Shown here piece by piece: positions 18,851 through 27,458 of a stretch of DNA of 64,000 nt; the first letter of the stretch is position 1, and each line of letters opens with the position of its first letter. The stretch comes from Sulfitobacter sp. (GTDB taxonomy: Bacteria > Pseudomonadota > Alphaproteobacteria > Rhodobacterales > Rhodobacteraceae), in NCBI GenBank assembly GCA_017854855.1, contig JAFMGZ010000015.1, positions 1 through 64,000 on the forward strand, written 5' to 3'. Made by a program: the position numbers and the translations under genes. Below the pieces are notes generated by a model. It saw only the letters and a program-made list of their open reading frames with translations. It made no database searches and was not told the DNA's origin.

Positions 18851-19204
18851 CTAAACCGGCAGCATCGCCAGCGCAATGCGGCGGCCTTCGCTCAGCAGCA
18901 CGTTATAGGTTCTGCACGCCGCAGGAGAGGCCATCGCCTCCACTCCGACACCGGCGTTCTGCAGGGGCTCCAGCACTGTATCGGGCAGATGTGCCACATC
19001 AGCCCCTGTGCCGACAAACAGCACATCAATCTCACCGGCCAGCGCCATCAGTGGGGCAATGTCCGCCAGCCCTGCCCAGGTCTGCGTCCCCTTGGGCCCG
19101 GTAATGACCGCCCCTTGAATGACCTGCCCACCGATGCGGAAAAACCCCGGGCCATAGCCTTCGACGGGCTGGGCATCGTTAAACACAATCTCGTTCAGGC
19201 GCAT
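18851..19204 (-). CDS. Mth938-like domain protein (NDUFAF3/DUF498 family)
   Basis: 117 residues, a single compact domain with the family pattern [33 protein letters not shown] and [33 protein letters not shown]. Eukaryotic relatives (NDUFAF3) help assemble respiratory complex I. In alphaproteobacteria the gene usually sits beside secDF and ccm genes, as here. The biochemical role in bacteria is unknown. It is 128 bases downstream of secF and 7 bases upstream of ccmA. Confidence 0.88.
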   Translation of the reverse strand: MRLNEIVFNDAQPVEGYGPGFFRIGGQVIQGAVITGPKGTQTWAGLADIAPLMALAGEIDVLFVGTGADVAHLPDTVLEPLQNAGVGVEAMASPAACRTYNVLLSEGRRIALAMLPV

Positions 19205-19332
19205 GGTTCAACCTTTCGATAAGAGCGGACAGCCGTGATCCTAGGCGCAAATTCCAAAACAAACCACAGGGCGAAAAGGCGCATCTGTCTGGCGTGTCCC
19301 GCAAGCCAGGCCTGCGCCCCACTCCGCAAGGA

Positions 19333-20301
19333 TCAAGGATCGATGTTGGCGTATTGGTTGCCTGCATTGGCGTCAGGCTTGGACCAGTCGCGTTTCACAC
19401 CGAGGTACAGCAGGATCGCCGAGGCCACGAAGATTGACGAATAGGTCCCCACAATCACGCCCCAGATCATCGCAAAGACGAAGCCCCGGATCACATCCCC
19501 GCCCAGCACAAAAAGCGCGATCAACGCGATCAATGTCGTAAAGGAGGTCATGAAGGTACGGCTCATCGTTTCGTTGATCGACAGGTTCAACACGTCTTTC
19601 AGGTCACGTTTCTTGTATTTGCGCAGGTTTTCCCGCACGCGGTCAAAAACCACGACTGTATCGTTCAGCGAATAGCCGACAATGGTCAAAAGGGCCGCGA
19701 TAATCGCCAGATCAAAGCGAATTTGCAGTTCTGAAAACACCCCGATTGTCAGGATCACGTCATGGACAAGCGCCAGCACGGCACCGGCGGCAAACTGCCA
19801 TTCAAAGCGCAGCCAGATGTAGATCAGCACCGCCCCGATCGCCAGCACAACCGCGATTGCCGCCGTCTGGATCAATTCGCCAGAAACTTTCGGGCCCACG
19901 GATTCGACCGAGATGAACTTGATGTCGGGCCGCACCTCTTTCAATGCGGCCTCGACCGCCTCGATGGTATCGGTGGTCACCGCTTCCTGGCCGTCTTGTG
20001 CCTGAATACGGATCATCGCGACGTTCTGATCATCGCGGAACGAAGGATCAAACACTTCGGTGATCGAAATATCGCCAAGGTTCAGCGCATCCATCGCAGC
20101 GCGGTATTCGGCCACATCCACCACGCGCGGGCTTTCAGAGCGGATCGTGGTGCCGCCGCGGAAATCGATCCCGTAGTTCAGGCCCTGGATCATGAATGAG
20201 GCAAAAGCCACGATCATCATCAGCCCGGAAATACCCAGCCACAGCTTCCACCGTTGAAAGAAATCAAAGTTCGGTGCTTGCTTGAACAGACGCAGACGCA
20301 T
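19333..20301 (-). CDS. secF: Protein translocase accessory subunit SecF
   Basis: With SecD uses the proton gradient to pull preproteins out of the SecYEG channel. 322 residues from ATG 20301 (MRLRLF); the 12 extra codons run into secD. Features are TM1, a short periplasmic domain beginning FMIQGLNYGIDFRGGTTI (the conserved GIDFxGG motif), then five C-terminal helices containing the SLNDTVVVFDRVREN motif and RTFMTSFTTLIAL. It starts one base after the secD stop codon. Confidence 0.96.
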   Translation of the reverse strand: MRLRLFKQAPNFDFFQRWKLWLGISGLMMIVAFASFMIQGLNYGIDFRGGTTIRSESPRVVDVAEYRAAMDALNLGDISITEVFDPSFRDDQNVAMIRIQAQDGQEAVTTDTIEAVEAALKEVRPDIKFISVESVGPKVSGELIQTAAIAVVLAIGAVLIYIWLRFEWQFAAGAVLALVHDVILTIGVFSELQIRFDLAIIAALLTIVGYSLNDTVVVFDRVRENLRKYKKRDLKDVLNLSINETMSRTFMTSFTTLIALIALFVLGGDVIRGFVFAMIWGVIVGTYSSIFVASAILLYLGVKRDWSKPDANAGNQYANIDP

Positions 20302-20302
20302 G

Positions 20303-21952
20303 TCAGACCTCGATCGTTTTGGGGCGTGCCCGTTCAAACCACATCACCACCATCAATCGGGTGACGAAAATCGCGGTGAAAACAGATGTGATGATGCCAA
20401 ATCCCAGTGTGATCGCAAAGCCGCGCACAGGACCGGAACCCATGACAAAGAGGATCACAGCCGTGATCAATGTGGTCAGGTTGGCGTCGATAATGGCGGA
20501 AAGCGCCTTTTCGTACCCCAGCGCAATCGCGCGGGCGGGGCCTTTGGCCGTTTTCAGCTCTTCTCTGATGCGTTCGAAAATCAGCACGTTCGCGTCCACC
20601 GCCATGCCGACTGTCAGAACGATACCCGCAATCCCCGGAAGGGTCAGCGTGGCACCGACCAGGCTGAGCAGGCCAAAGATCATGGCAACGTTGATGATCA
20701 GGGCGATATTGGCAAACAGCCCGAACAGACCATAACTGACGAACATGAAGGCCAGCACCGCGACAAAGGCCACGATGGTCGCGACCTTGCCTGCGTCGAT
20801 GCTGTCTTGACCCAGTTCGGGACCGATTGTGCGTTCCTCAAGGAAATCAAGGCCCGCCGGCAGGGCACCGGCACGCAGCAGGATCGCCAGATTGGTGGAT
20901 TCCTCAACGTCGAAATTGCCGGTGATGATGCCGGAACCGCCCGGAATATGGCTTTGGATGGTGGGCGCGCTGATCACCTCGTTGTCCAGCACGATGGCAA
21001 AGGGGGACCCGATGTTTTCAGCTGTATAATCCCCGAATTTCCGCGCACCCGAGGTGTTGAAGCGGAAAGACACGGCAGGCCTGCCATTCTGGTCAAAGGC
21101 GGGCTGCGCATCGACCAGTTCCTCGCCGGTGACAACGGGGGCTGATTCGATGGTGTAGAATGCGCCTGGCTCATCCAGCGAGGGGACAATCATATTGCCG
21201 ATGCCGGGGTTGGCGTTTTCATTGCTGCCCCGGCTCACGACCGGGTTAAAGGTCAGCTGGGCGGTGGTGCCGATGATCGCCTTCAGCTCTGCGGCGGAAC
21301 CGATGCCGGGCACCTGGATCAGGATACGGTCGGCCCCTTGGCGCTGGATTGTGGGCTCTCTGGTGCCCACTTCGTCAATCCGGCGGCGGATGATCTCAAG
21401 CGATTGTTGCATCGTGCGTTCGTTGGTCGCCTGTTTTTCTGCATCCGACAGGTTGATGATCAACAGACCCGCATCGCCGCGCACGTCAATATCGGTGGCC
21501 CCCGCCCCGGTCAGGGTCTGCACCGGACGGGCCAGACCACGCACAATCTCAAGCGCTTCGGCCATTTTGTCGGGATCGTTCAGGCGCACGCGCAATTCGC
21601 CTTCGGGGGCTTGCTGACGGCGCACAGGTGTCAGGCTGCGCAGCGCATCGCGCACTTCGGGCCACTGCGCCTCCATGCGGCTGGCATAGACATCCTCGAC
21701 ACGGACTTCGGCCAGCAGATGCGCACCACCGCGCAGATCAAGACCCAGATTGACCAGACCAGAGGGCATCCATTCTGGCCAAAGCGCCAGTTGCGCCTCA
21801 AGTTCGGGCGTAGCCCCGGATTGCTCAATCGCCTTGGCCGCATCGTTATGCTGCTCAACCGGGCCGTAAAAAGCGTTTGGCATGGCCAACCACAGGCCCA
21901 TGGCACAGGTCAGCGCGATCGCAATCCGTTTCCACAGATCAATCTGAAGCAT
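20303..21952 (-). CDS. secD: Protein translocase accessory subunit SecD
   Basis: Partner of SecF in the inner membrane. 549 residues with TM1 at about 9-26, the P1 head and base periplasmic domains (LVNLGLDLRGGAHLLAEV, QQSLEIIRRRIDEVGTREPTIQRQGADRILIQVPG), then helices 2-6 with TVGMAVDANVLIFERIREEL and the conserved membrane Asp of proton-driven SecD. Gene order yajC-secD-secF is the classical one. It is 33 bases downstream of yajC. Confidence 0.97.
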   Translation of the reverse strand: MLQIDLWKRIAIALTCAMGLWLAMPNAFYGPVEQHNDAAKAIEQSGATPELEAQLALWPEWMPSGLVNLGLDLRGGAHLLAEVRVEDVYASRMEAQWPEVRDALRSLTPVRRQQAPEGELRVRLNDPDKMAEALEIVRGLARPVQTLTGAGATDIDVRGDAGLLIINLSDAEKQATNERTMQQSLEIIRRRIDEVGTREPTIQRQGADRILIQVPGIGSAAELKAIIGTTAQLTFNPVVSRGSNENANPGIGNMIVPSLDEPGAFYTIESAPVVTGEELVDAQPAFDQNGRPAVSFRFNTSGARKFGDYTAENIGSPFAIVLDNEVISAPTIQSHIPGGSGIITGNFDVEESTNLAILLRAGALPAGLDFLEERTIGPELGQDSIDAGKVATIVAFVAVLAFMFVSYGLFGLFANIALIINVAMIFGLLSLVGATLTLPGIAGIVLTVGMAVDANVLIFERIREELKTAKGPARAIALGYEKALSAIIDANLTTLITAVILFVMGSGPVRGFAITLGFGIITSVFTAIFVTRLMVVMWFERARPKTIEV

Positions 21953-21985
21953 GTCTCAGCCCTCTCTTAGGCCGCGGGTGGGCGG

Positions 21986-22267
21986 TTACTTGGTGGCCGG
22001 TTCGGTCTTGGACACGACGGTCGCGATGGTGGACTGGATCACACGGACCTTCACGCCATCGGCAATCTCTACCTCAAGCTCGCCATCGTCTTTGACCTTG
22101 ACCACTTTGCCGATCATCCCGCCCTGGGTGACCACCTGATCACCGCGACGCAGGGCCGCCACCATGGCCTGATGCTCTTTCACTTTTTTCTGCTGGGGAC
22201 GGATCAGCAGGAAATACATGATCGCGAAAATCAGAATGAGGGGGATAAACTGCTGAATACCTTGCAT
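21986..22267 (-). CDS. yajC: Preprotein translocase subunit YajC
   Basis: 93 residues from ATG 22267. One N-terminal helix (FIPLILIFAIMYFLLI) is followed by RPQQKKVKEHQAMVAALRRGDQVVTQGGMIGKVVKV, the invariant YajC signature. It associates with SecDF and with RND exporters such as AcrB. It is the first gene of the yajC-secD-secF-Mth938-ccm run. The 168 bases upstream, to 22435, hold a divergent promoter area with no clear boxes. Confidence 0.96.
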   Translation of the reverse strand: MQGIQQFIPLILIFAIMYFLLIRPQQKKVKEHQAMVAALRRGDQVVTQGGMIGKVVKVKDDGELEVEIADGVKVRVIQSTIATVVSKTEPATK

Positions 22268-22435
22268 CGGGATCGTCCTTTTGGATGGGCTTGGGGGCAA
22301 AAAATTGCCCGGTCGCTGAGTTGGGCAGAACCTATGCGCGGTATGGGGTGGGTGCAAGGTGCAAAGGGGGGATTTCGGTGGACAGCGTGACGCGGAAGGT
22401 TAATCTCGCTTAGGTTGAGAAGAGGGGAGCGTTAC

Positions 22436-23128
22436 ATGGGTGCCAGTAGCATTGAATTACCCCTCTTCTGGGTGTTGGTGATCGGGATTTTCCTGGCATC
22501 GGTCCTGTTCTCACAACTGCCGCTCAGTCGCTTCACAGGTCAGCGCCCGCCGCTCGAGGCCTTTCAGGCCAAGCTGGGCCTGTCCGGTTTGAACGCAGGC
22601 CTGTTTTTCCTGATTTTACTGTTATGGGGCGCATTGTTCCTGCTGCTCTCGCTTGGGCTGGTCTGGCTGATCTATTCAACCCTGACCGAAGGCCTGCCTG
22701 CGGGAAAAGACGCTGAGGCCGAATGGCGCTTTGCCCTGACCAAGCTGGTGGCCCTGACCGGTGTGCTGGGCGCGGTGGTCGCCCTGCCCTTCACCCTGGT
22801 GCGAATCGGACTGACCCGGCAGCAGGTGGACACCGCCAAAGAGGCGCTGCTGAATGACAAGATCAACATCGCCGTCAGTGATCTTTATGCCCAGCGGCAG
22901 ATCACGGTGAAAGAGGGTGAGGCATATCACGACATCTGGGAAGACGACATCATCCGCCGCAACGGGGCCATCGACCGGTTGGAAGGGCTGGTGGCCGAGG
23001 ACAATACACTGTCCCCCCGCGTCATAAGAATGCTGAGCGTCTATGTCCGCGAACTGTCGCGCACAGGGGCCAAGGCGCAAGAAGTACCGGAAGAGATGGA
23101 CGGGCACGCACTGCGTGACTGGGCCTAG
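22436..23128 (+). CDS. Membrane N-terminal half of a pentapeptide-repeat protein, cut by an in-frame TAG
   Basis: 230 residues from ATG 22436 (AGAGGGGAG upstream). Two membrane helices near 10-25 and 50-78 and a third near 100-125 are followed by TLVRIGLTRQQVDTAKEALLNDKINIAVSDLYAQRQITV and a helical region ending RVIRMLSVYVRELSR. I recognise this as the front of a Rhodobacteraceae family of membrane-anchored pentapeptide-repeat proteins. The frame is closed by TAG at 23126-23128, yet it continues without another stop into the next open frame, which carries the expected repeats. Either the gene is a recent nonsense pseudogene or the halves are made separately. Confidence 0.7.
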   Translation: MGASSIELPLFWVLVIGIFLASVLFSQLPLSRFTGQRPPLEAFQAKLGLSGLNAGLFFLILLLWGALFLLLSLGLVWLIYSTLTEGLPAGKDAEAEWRFALTKLVALTGVLGAVVALPFTLVRIGLTRQQVDTAKEALLNDKINIAVSDLYAQRQITVKEGEAYHDIWEDDIIRRNGAIDRLEGLVAEDNTLSPRVIRMLSVYVRELSRTGAKAQEVPEEMDGHALRDWA

Positions 23129-23152
23129 GGTCTGGAAGTACAGCGCTCTGAT

Positions 23153-23671
23153 ATGGAAAAAGCCGTACAGACGCTGGGCCGTTTACCAGTGTTCAAGGAC
23201 GATCAGGGCCGGACCACCCGCCCCGACCTAACCGACGCAAACCTGCAGGCGATGGACCTGTCGGGCTTGGATTTTGAAAAAGCGCGGTTGAGCGGGGCGC
23301 AGTTGCAGGGGGCGAACCTCACATGGGCGCAGTTGCAGGGGGCGAACCTCACATGGGCGCAGTTGCAGTGGGCGGACCTCTTCAGTGCGGAGCTGCAGGG
23401 GGCGAACCTCTCATGGGCGGAGTTTGACCCTGACACAGACCTACACGCTGCTGCTCTCCGAGGTGCAGCGTGTAGGTCTGTGGATTTTACAACCATACCA
23501 AAAATTGCGGATCATTTGGAGCATCTCTTCGGTGATGACACCGTCAAGCTGCCCCCCAACATCACGGCGCCGGCCCGTTTCTCACAAACCTATGAGGACT
23601 ACGAAGCCTTCCTCACCGCATGGCGCGCCTTCCAGCGCTCCATCGGGCAGGATCCGGAGAATCCGACCTAA
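23153..23671 (+). CDS. Pentapeptide-repeat C-terminal half, in frame with the preceding gene (possible pseudogene part)
   Basis: 172 residues if translation restarts at ATG 23153, in the same frame as the upstream half and 24 bases after its TAG. No ribosome site is obvious, which favours a broken gene over a real restart. Residues 25-100 are pentapeptide repeats of A(D/N)LxxA type that would fold as a right-handed beta-helix, partly as exact 10-residue units (AQLQGANLTW). The tail carries LRGAACRSVDFTTIPKIADHLEHLFGD and ends WRAFQRSIGQDP. The family function is unknown; pentapeptide proteins often mediate binding. Confidence 0.65.
   Translation: MEKAVQTLGRLPVFKDDQGRTTRPDLTDANLQAMDLSGLDFEKARLSGAQLQGANLTWAQLQGANLTWAQLQWADLFSAELQGANLSWAEFDPDTDLHAAALRGAACRSVDFTTIPKIADHLEHLFGDDTVKLPPNITAPARFSQTYEDYEAFLTAWRAFQRSIGQDPENPT
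23297..23416 (+). repeat. Four tandem 30-bp units coding pentapeptide repeats
   Basis: Units at 23297-23326, 23327-23356, 23357-23386 and 23387-23416. The first two are identical; the third and fourth differ at a few positions. Each unit codes two pentapeptides. Near-identity at the DNA level suggests recent slippage or unequal exchange. Confidence 0.9.
23434..23482. repeat. Perfect 18-bp inverted repeat inside the pentapeptide gene
   Basis: CACAGACCTACACGCTGC at 23434-23451 is exactly complementary to 23465-23482, with a 13-base spacer. It lies in coding sequence just after the tandem repeats. Confidence 0.9.
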
Positions 23672-23744
23672 CCTGCACTCTACCCCTCGCCATCACAATC
23701 CGGCATAAGACGGGCCAGGACGACTCAAACCAAGGACCCCCCCC

Positions 23745-25037
23745 ATGCATGACATCCGCGCCATCCGCGAAAATCCCGATGCTTTCGACGCCGCCCTCGC
23801 GCGGCGGGGCGATGCGCCGATGTCGTCTGAGGTGCTCAAGCTGGACGAGGCACGGCGCGGCAAGATTGCGGCAGCCGAAAACGCCCAGGCAGAGCAGAAC
23901 AAAGCATCCAAGGAAGTCGGGGCCGCCAAGGCCAAGGGCGATGAGGCTGAATTTGAACGGCTGCGCGCCCTGGTCAGCGACAAGAAGGCCGAAGTGGCCG
24001 CGATGCGCGCCGAGGCCAATGAGCTGGACGCGCAGCTGACCGATATGCTGGCACGCATCCCCAACAGCCCCGCCGATGACGTGCCGGCGGGCAAGGATGA
24101 GGCGGACAATGTCGAAGTGAACCGTTGGGGCGATATTCCCACCTTCGATTTCACCCCGAAAGAGCATTACGACATCACCGGCGTCGCCCCCAATATGGAC
24201 TTTGAGACAGCAGCCAAGACGTCTGGCGCGCGGTTTGTCATGCTGAAGGGCGCAGTGGCGCGTATTCACCGTGCGCTGGCGCAGTTCATGGTCGACACCC
24301 ATGTGGATGAAAACGGCCTGCTTGAGGTCAACTCTCCGGTTTTGGTGCGCGATGAGGCGATGTATGGCACCGACAAACTGCCCAAGTTCGGCGAAGACAG
24401 CTATCAGACCACCAATGGCTGGTGGTTGGTGCCCACCTCCGAGGTGCCGCTGACCTATACGGCCGCCGATGAGGTGATGGAGGAAGCCGACCTGCCCAAG
24501 CGCTACACCGCCCACACGCTTTGTTTTCGCTCAGAGGCGGGATCGGCGGGGCGCGACACCGCAGGCATGTTGCGCCAGCACCAGTTTGAAAAGGTAGAGA
24601 TGGTCAGCGTGACCCATCCAGATAACAGCGACACAGAACAAAAACGCATGCTGCGCTGTGCCGAAGGGATCCTAGAAAAGCTGGGTATCCCTTACCGCAC
24701 AGTGATTCTATGTACCGGCGACATGGGCTTTGGGGCGCGCCGGACCTTTGACATCGAGGCATGGGTGCCGGGCCAGAACACCTACCGCGAGATTTCATCG
24801 GTTTCGACCACCGGCGATTTTCAGGCGCGGCGGATGAATGCGCGGTTCAAGCCCAAGGACGGCGGCAAACCGCAGTTTGTGCATACTTTGAACGGATCAG
24901 GGCTGGCCGTCGGGCGCTGCCTGATCGCGGTGCTTGAGAATGGGCAGCAGGCCGATGGCTCTGTTACCCTGCCCGCCGTATTGGCCCCCTATCTGGGAGG
25001 CAAGACCACGCTGACATCAAAGGGTGCATTGGCCTGA
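23745..25037 (+). CDS. serS: Serine-tRNA ligase
   Basis: Class II aminoacyl-tRNA synthetase charging tRNA-Ser (and tRNA-Sec where present). 430 residues, the usual length. Residues 1-105 form the N-terminal tRNA-binding coiled coil ([21 protein letters not shown]-like heptads). The catalytic core has motif 2 ([31 protein letters not shown] near 250-280) and motif 3 ([18 protein letters not shown] near 385). It stands downstream of the broken pentapeptide gene and upstream of the TspO-related gene without tight coupling. Confidence 0.96.
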   Translation: MHDIRAIRENPDAFDAALARRGDAPMSSEVLKLDEARRGKIAAAENAQAEQNKASKEVGAAKAKGDEAEFERLRALVSDKKAEVAAMRAEANELDAQLTDMLARIPNSPADDVPAGKDEADNVEVNRWGDIPTFDFTPKEHYDITGVAPNMDFETAAKTSGARFVMLKGAVARIHRALAQFMVDTHVDENGLLEVNSPVLVRDEAMYGTDKLPKFGEDSYQTTNGWWLVPTSEVPLTYTAADEVMEEADLPKRYTAHTLCFRSEAGSAGRDTAGMLRQHQFEKVEMVSVTHPDNSDTEQKRMLRCAEGILEKLGIPYRTVILCTGDMGFGARRTFDIEAWVPGQNTYREISSVSTTGDFQARRMNARFKPKDGGKPQFVHTLNGSGLAVGRCLIAVLENGQQADGSVTLPAVLAPYLGGKTTLTSKGALA

Positions 25038-25060
25038 GCCAAAGGGTATCGTGACCAGAT

Positions 25061-25094
25061 ATCATGCCGGGCGGACAACATCTGCCGGCATGAT
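25061..25094 (+). promoter_or_regulatory. 10-bp inverted repeat between serS and the TspO-related gene
   Basis: ATCATGCCGG (25061-25070) and CCGGCATGAT (25085-25094) with a 14-base spacer, 38 bases upstream of the next start. It could be an operator for the following gene or a hairpin at the serS 3' end; there is no T-run. Confidence 0.4.
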
Positions 25095-25131
25095 GAGGGC
25101 CCCGCCTGCGGGTCCAGTTCAAGGAGCTTTC

Positions 25132-25845
25132 ATGCCTGCCACTCGCCCTCTTATCGCTGTTCTTTGCTTTTTGCTGAGCATCTGCTTTGCCGCATCCCCC
25201 TTTTTGGTGACCGATTTCGCGGGCTTTGATCCCGACCAGTTCCCAGTACCCCAAGACAACCCGCCGGTGCAGCCCGCGGGATATGCATTTGCCATCTGGG
25301 GCCTGATCTATCTGTGGCTAATCCTTGGTCTGGGATGGGGTTTGCTGAAGGCGCGGCAGGATGGCCAGTGGCATGATATGCGCAAGCCCTTGTCAGTCTC
25401 GCTTGCTGTTGGCACCCTGTGGCTGGCGGTGGCCGTGGCCAGCCCGATCTGGGCCAGCGTGTTGATCTGGGTCATGTTGCTGACAGCGCTGGCCGCGCTG
25501 TTTGTGGCACCTGTATCCGACCCTGTTTGGGCCGCTTGGCCCGTCGGGCTTTATGCCGGGTGGTTGTCCGCTGCGTCTTGCGTGTCGCTGGGGCTGCTGG
25601 CAGCAGGATATGGCCTGATGGATCAAACCACGGCGGCATTGGTCTGTGTGGGTCTGGCCATCGTGATCGGCGGCCTTGTGCAGACGGCACTGGGCCGGGT
25701 GCCCACCTATGGTATCGCTGTGATCTGGGCGCTGGTCGCTGTCGTGGTTCAAAACCAGGCAAGCACCCCCGTGGTTGCCTATCTGGCAGGCGGCGGGGCA
25801 CTGGTGGTGTTGCTGCCAACACTCATGGCCTTTCGCAAGACCTGA
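25132..25845 (+). CDS. TspO/MBR-related tryptophan-rich membrane protein
   Basis: 237 residues from ATG 25132 (AAGGAG, 6 bases upstream). Seven or so hydrophobic helices fill the chain. The segment PPVQPAGYAFAIWGLIYLWLILGLGWGLLKA (about 43-73) is typical of the tryptophan-rich/TspO-related family found in Rhodobacteraceae, which is longer than true five-helix TspO (about 160 residues). True TspO binds porphyrins and cholesterol-like ligands and affects photosynthesis gene expression. Whether this longer relative does so is unknown. It converges with der. Confidence 0.7.
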   Translation: MPATRPLIAVLCFLLSICFAASPFLVTDFAGFDPDQFPVPQDNPPVQPAGYAFAIWGLIYLWLILGLGWGLLKARQDGQWHDMRKPLSVSLAVGTLWLAVAVASPIWASVLIWVMLLTALAALFVAPVSDPVWAAWPVGLYAGWLSAASCVSLGLLAAGYGLMDQTTAALVCVGLAIVIGGLVQTALGRVPTYGIAVIWALVAVVVQNQASTPVVAYLAGGGALVVLLPTLMAFRKT

Positions 25846-25905
25846 GGTGATCGGCGCATCGCCAGCCTGATGAAAGACCCGCTTTGAACCGACTGCCTTG
25901 AAGCT

Positions 25906-25931
25906 GTCCGGCCATGCGGGCATGGCCGGAC
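25906..25931. terminator. 11-bp hairpin between convergent genes
   Basis: GTCCGGCCATG (25906-25916) pairs perfectly with CATGGCCGGAC (25921-25931) around a CGGG loop, 60 bases after the TspO-related gene and 4 bases from the end of der. It lacks a T-run on either strand but could act for both transcripts. Confidence 0.5.
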
Positions 25932-25935
25932 GCGA

Positions 25936-27399
25936 TCAATCCTTGCGACGTCCTGCAGTATGTTTGCGCAGCTTTGATGGCGGTGCCTTCTTGCGGCCTT
26001 TGTAGGGGTTGGCGTCGTTCTGACCCCGCATCCACAGGCGGATCGGCGTACCCGGCATGTCAAAATCCACCCGAAGGTTGTTGACCAGATAGCGGCTGTA
26101 GCTCTCTGGCACCTTGTCGGGATGGCTGCACATCACCACGAAACCCGGCGGGCGGGTCTTGGCCTGTGTCATATAGCGCAGCTTGATCCGCTTGCCCTGT
26201 GGTGCGGGCGGTGGATGTGCCTCCATCATGCCCGACAGCCAGCGGTTCAGCTGTGCCGTGGTCACGCGGCGGTTCCAGACATCATAGGCGCGCATGATCG
26301 CCTCATGCAGCCGGTCCATGCCCCTGCCCGTCTTGGCGCTGACAGTGATCAGCGGCGCACCGCGCAGCTGTGGCAAAAGCCGCTCAAAGCTTTCCTTGAG
26401 GTCTTTCAGTTTGGCCTGACGGTCCTCTTCGATGTCCCATTTGTTCACCGCGATGATGACGGCGCGCCCTTCGCGTTCTGCCAGATCGGCAATGCGCAGA
26501 TCCTGTTGTTCAAAGGGGATTTCAGCATCCAGCAAGACAACCACGACTTCCGCGAACTTGACCGCGCGCAGACCGTCAGAAACGCTGAGTTTCTCCAGCT
26601 TTTCCTGGATCTTGGCCTTTTTGCGCATGCCTGCCGTGTCAAATATCCGCATCGGCACGCCGTTCCAGTCGGTGCGCAGGGAAATGGCGTCGCGGGTGAT
26701 CCCGGCCTCTGGACCAGTCAGCAGCCGGTCCTCTCCGACAATCTGGTTGATCAGCGTTGATTTACCGGCATTCGGACGCCCAACCACTGCAACCTGAAGG
26801 GGTTTGGCGTTGGTTGGGATCGGGACGGCATCAGTTTCTTCGGCCTCTTCTTCGCTCAGGTCCACATCGGTCTCTGGTGCGTCTTCATCGGCGCGGAGGG
26901 CGAATTGATCGGCCAGCGGCACCAACATCGTATAAAGATCATTCAGACCCTCACCATGCTCTGCTGACAGGCTGATCGGTTCGCCCAGACCAAGCGAATA
27001 GGCCTCAAGAACCCCTGCTTCGCCTGCTTTTCCCTCGGCCTTGTTGGCGGCAAGGATGACGTTGGCGGCACGTTTGCGCAGGATCTCGGCAAAGACCAGA
27101 TCAGATGGGGTGATCCCCACACGGGCATCCACCATGAACAGGCAGATGTCGGCCATGTCGACCGCCCGTTCCGTCAGGCGGCGCATACGGCCTTGCAGGC
27201 TGTCGTCGGTGACTTCCTCCAATCCGGCGGTGTCAATCACGGTAAAGCGAAGGTCCGCCAGCCGGGCGGCCCCTTCGCGCAGATCGCGTGTGACACCGGG
27301 CTGGTCGTCGACCAGCGCCAGACGTTTGCCGACAAGACGGTTGAACAGCGTGGATTTCCCAACATTGGGGCGGCCCACGATGGCGAGGGTAAAAGACAT
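25936..27399 (-). CDS. der: Ribosome biogenesis GTPase Der (EngA)
   Basis: Essential GTPase for 50S subunit assembly with two tandem G domains. 487 residues from ATG 27399. The first G domain has GRPNVGKS at 9-16 and a DxxG switch (DTAGLEE). An acidic linker ([15 protein letters not shown]) follows. The second G domain has [17 protein letters not shown] and NKWD. The C-terminal KH-like domain ends in a basic tail ([21 protein letters not shown]). It is the distal gene of the yfgM-bamB-der operon, an order also seen in gammaproteobacteria. Confidence 0.97.
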   Translation of the reverse strand: MSFTLAIVGRPNVGKSTLFNRLVGKRLALVDDQPGVTRDLREGAARLADLRFTVIDTAGLEEVTDDSLQGRMRRLTERAVDMADICLFMVDARVGITPSDLVFAEILRKRAANVILAANKAEGKAGEAGVLEAYSLGLGEPISLSAEHGEGLNDLYTMLVPLADQFALRADEDAPETDVDLSEEEAEETDAVPIPTNAKPLQVAVVGRPNAGKSTLINQIVGEDRLLTGPEAGITRDAISLRTDWNGVPMRIFDTAGMRKKAKIQEKLEKLSVSDGLRAVKFAEVVVVLLDAEIPFEQQDLRIADLAEREGRAVIIAVNKWDIEEDRQAKLKDLKESFERLLPQLRGAPLITVSAKTGRGMDRLHEAIMRAYDVWNRRVTTAQLNRWLSGMMEAHPPPAPQGKRIKLRYMTQAKTRPPGFVVMCSHPDKVPESYSRYLVNNLRVDFDMPGTPIRLWMRGQNDANPYKGRKKAPPSKLRKHTAGRRKD

Positions 27400-27458
27400 T
27401 TCAGGCTCCAAAGCCCAATGAGGGCCAAATCAGACCCGGCACTTAGACCATTTCGCGC

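Noticed and set aside
23297-23416. Regular 30-bp repeats considered as a CRISPR-like array
   Set aside because: Units are directly abutting with no spacers and encode pentapeptide repeats in frame.
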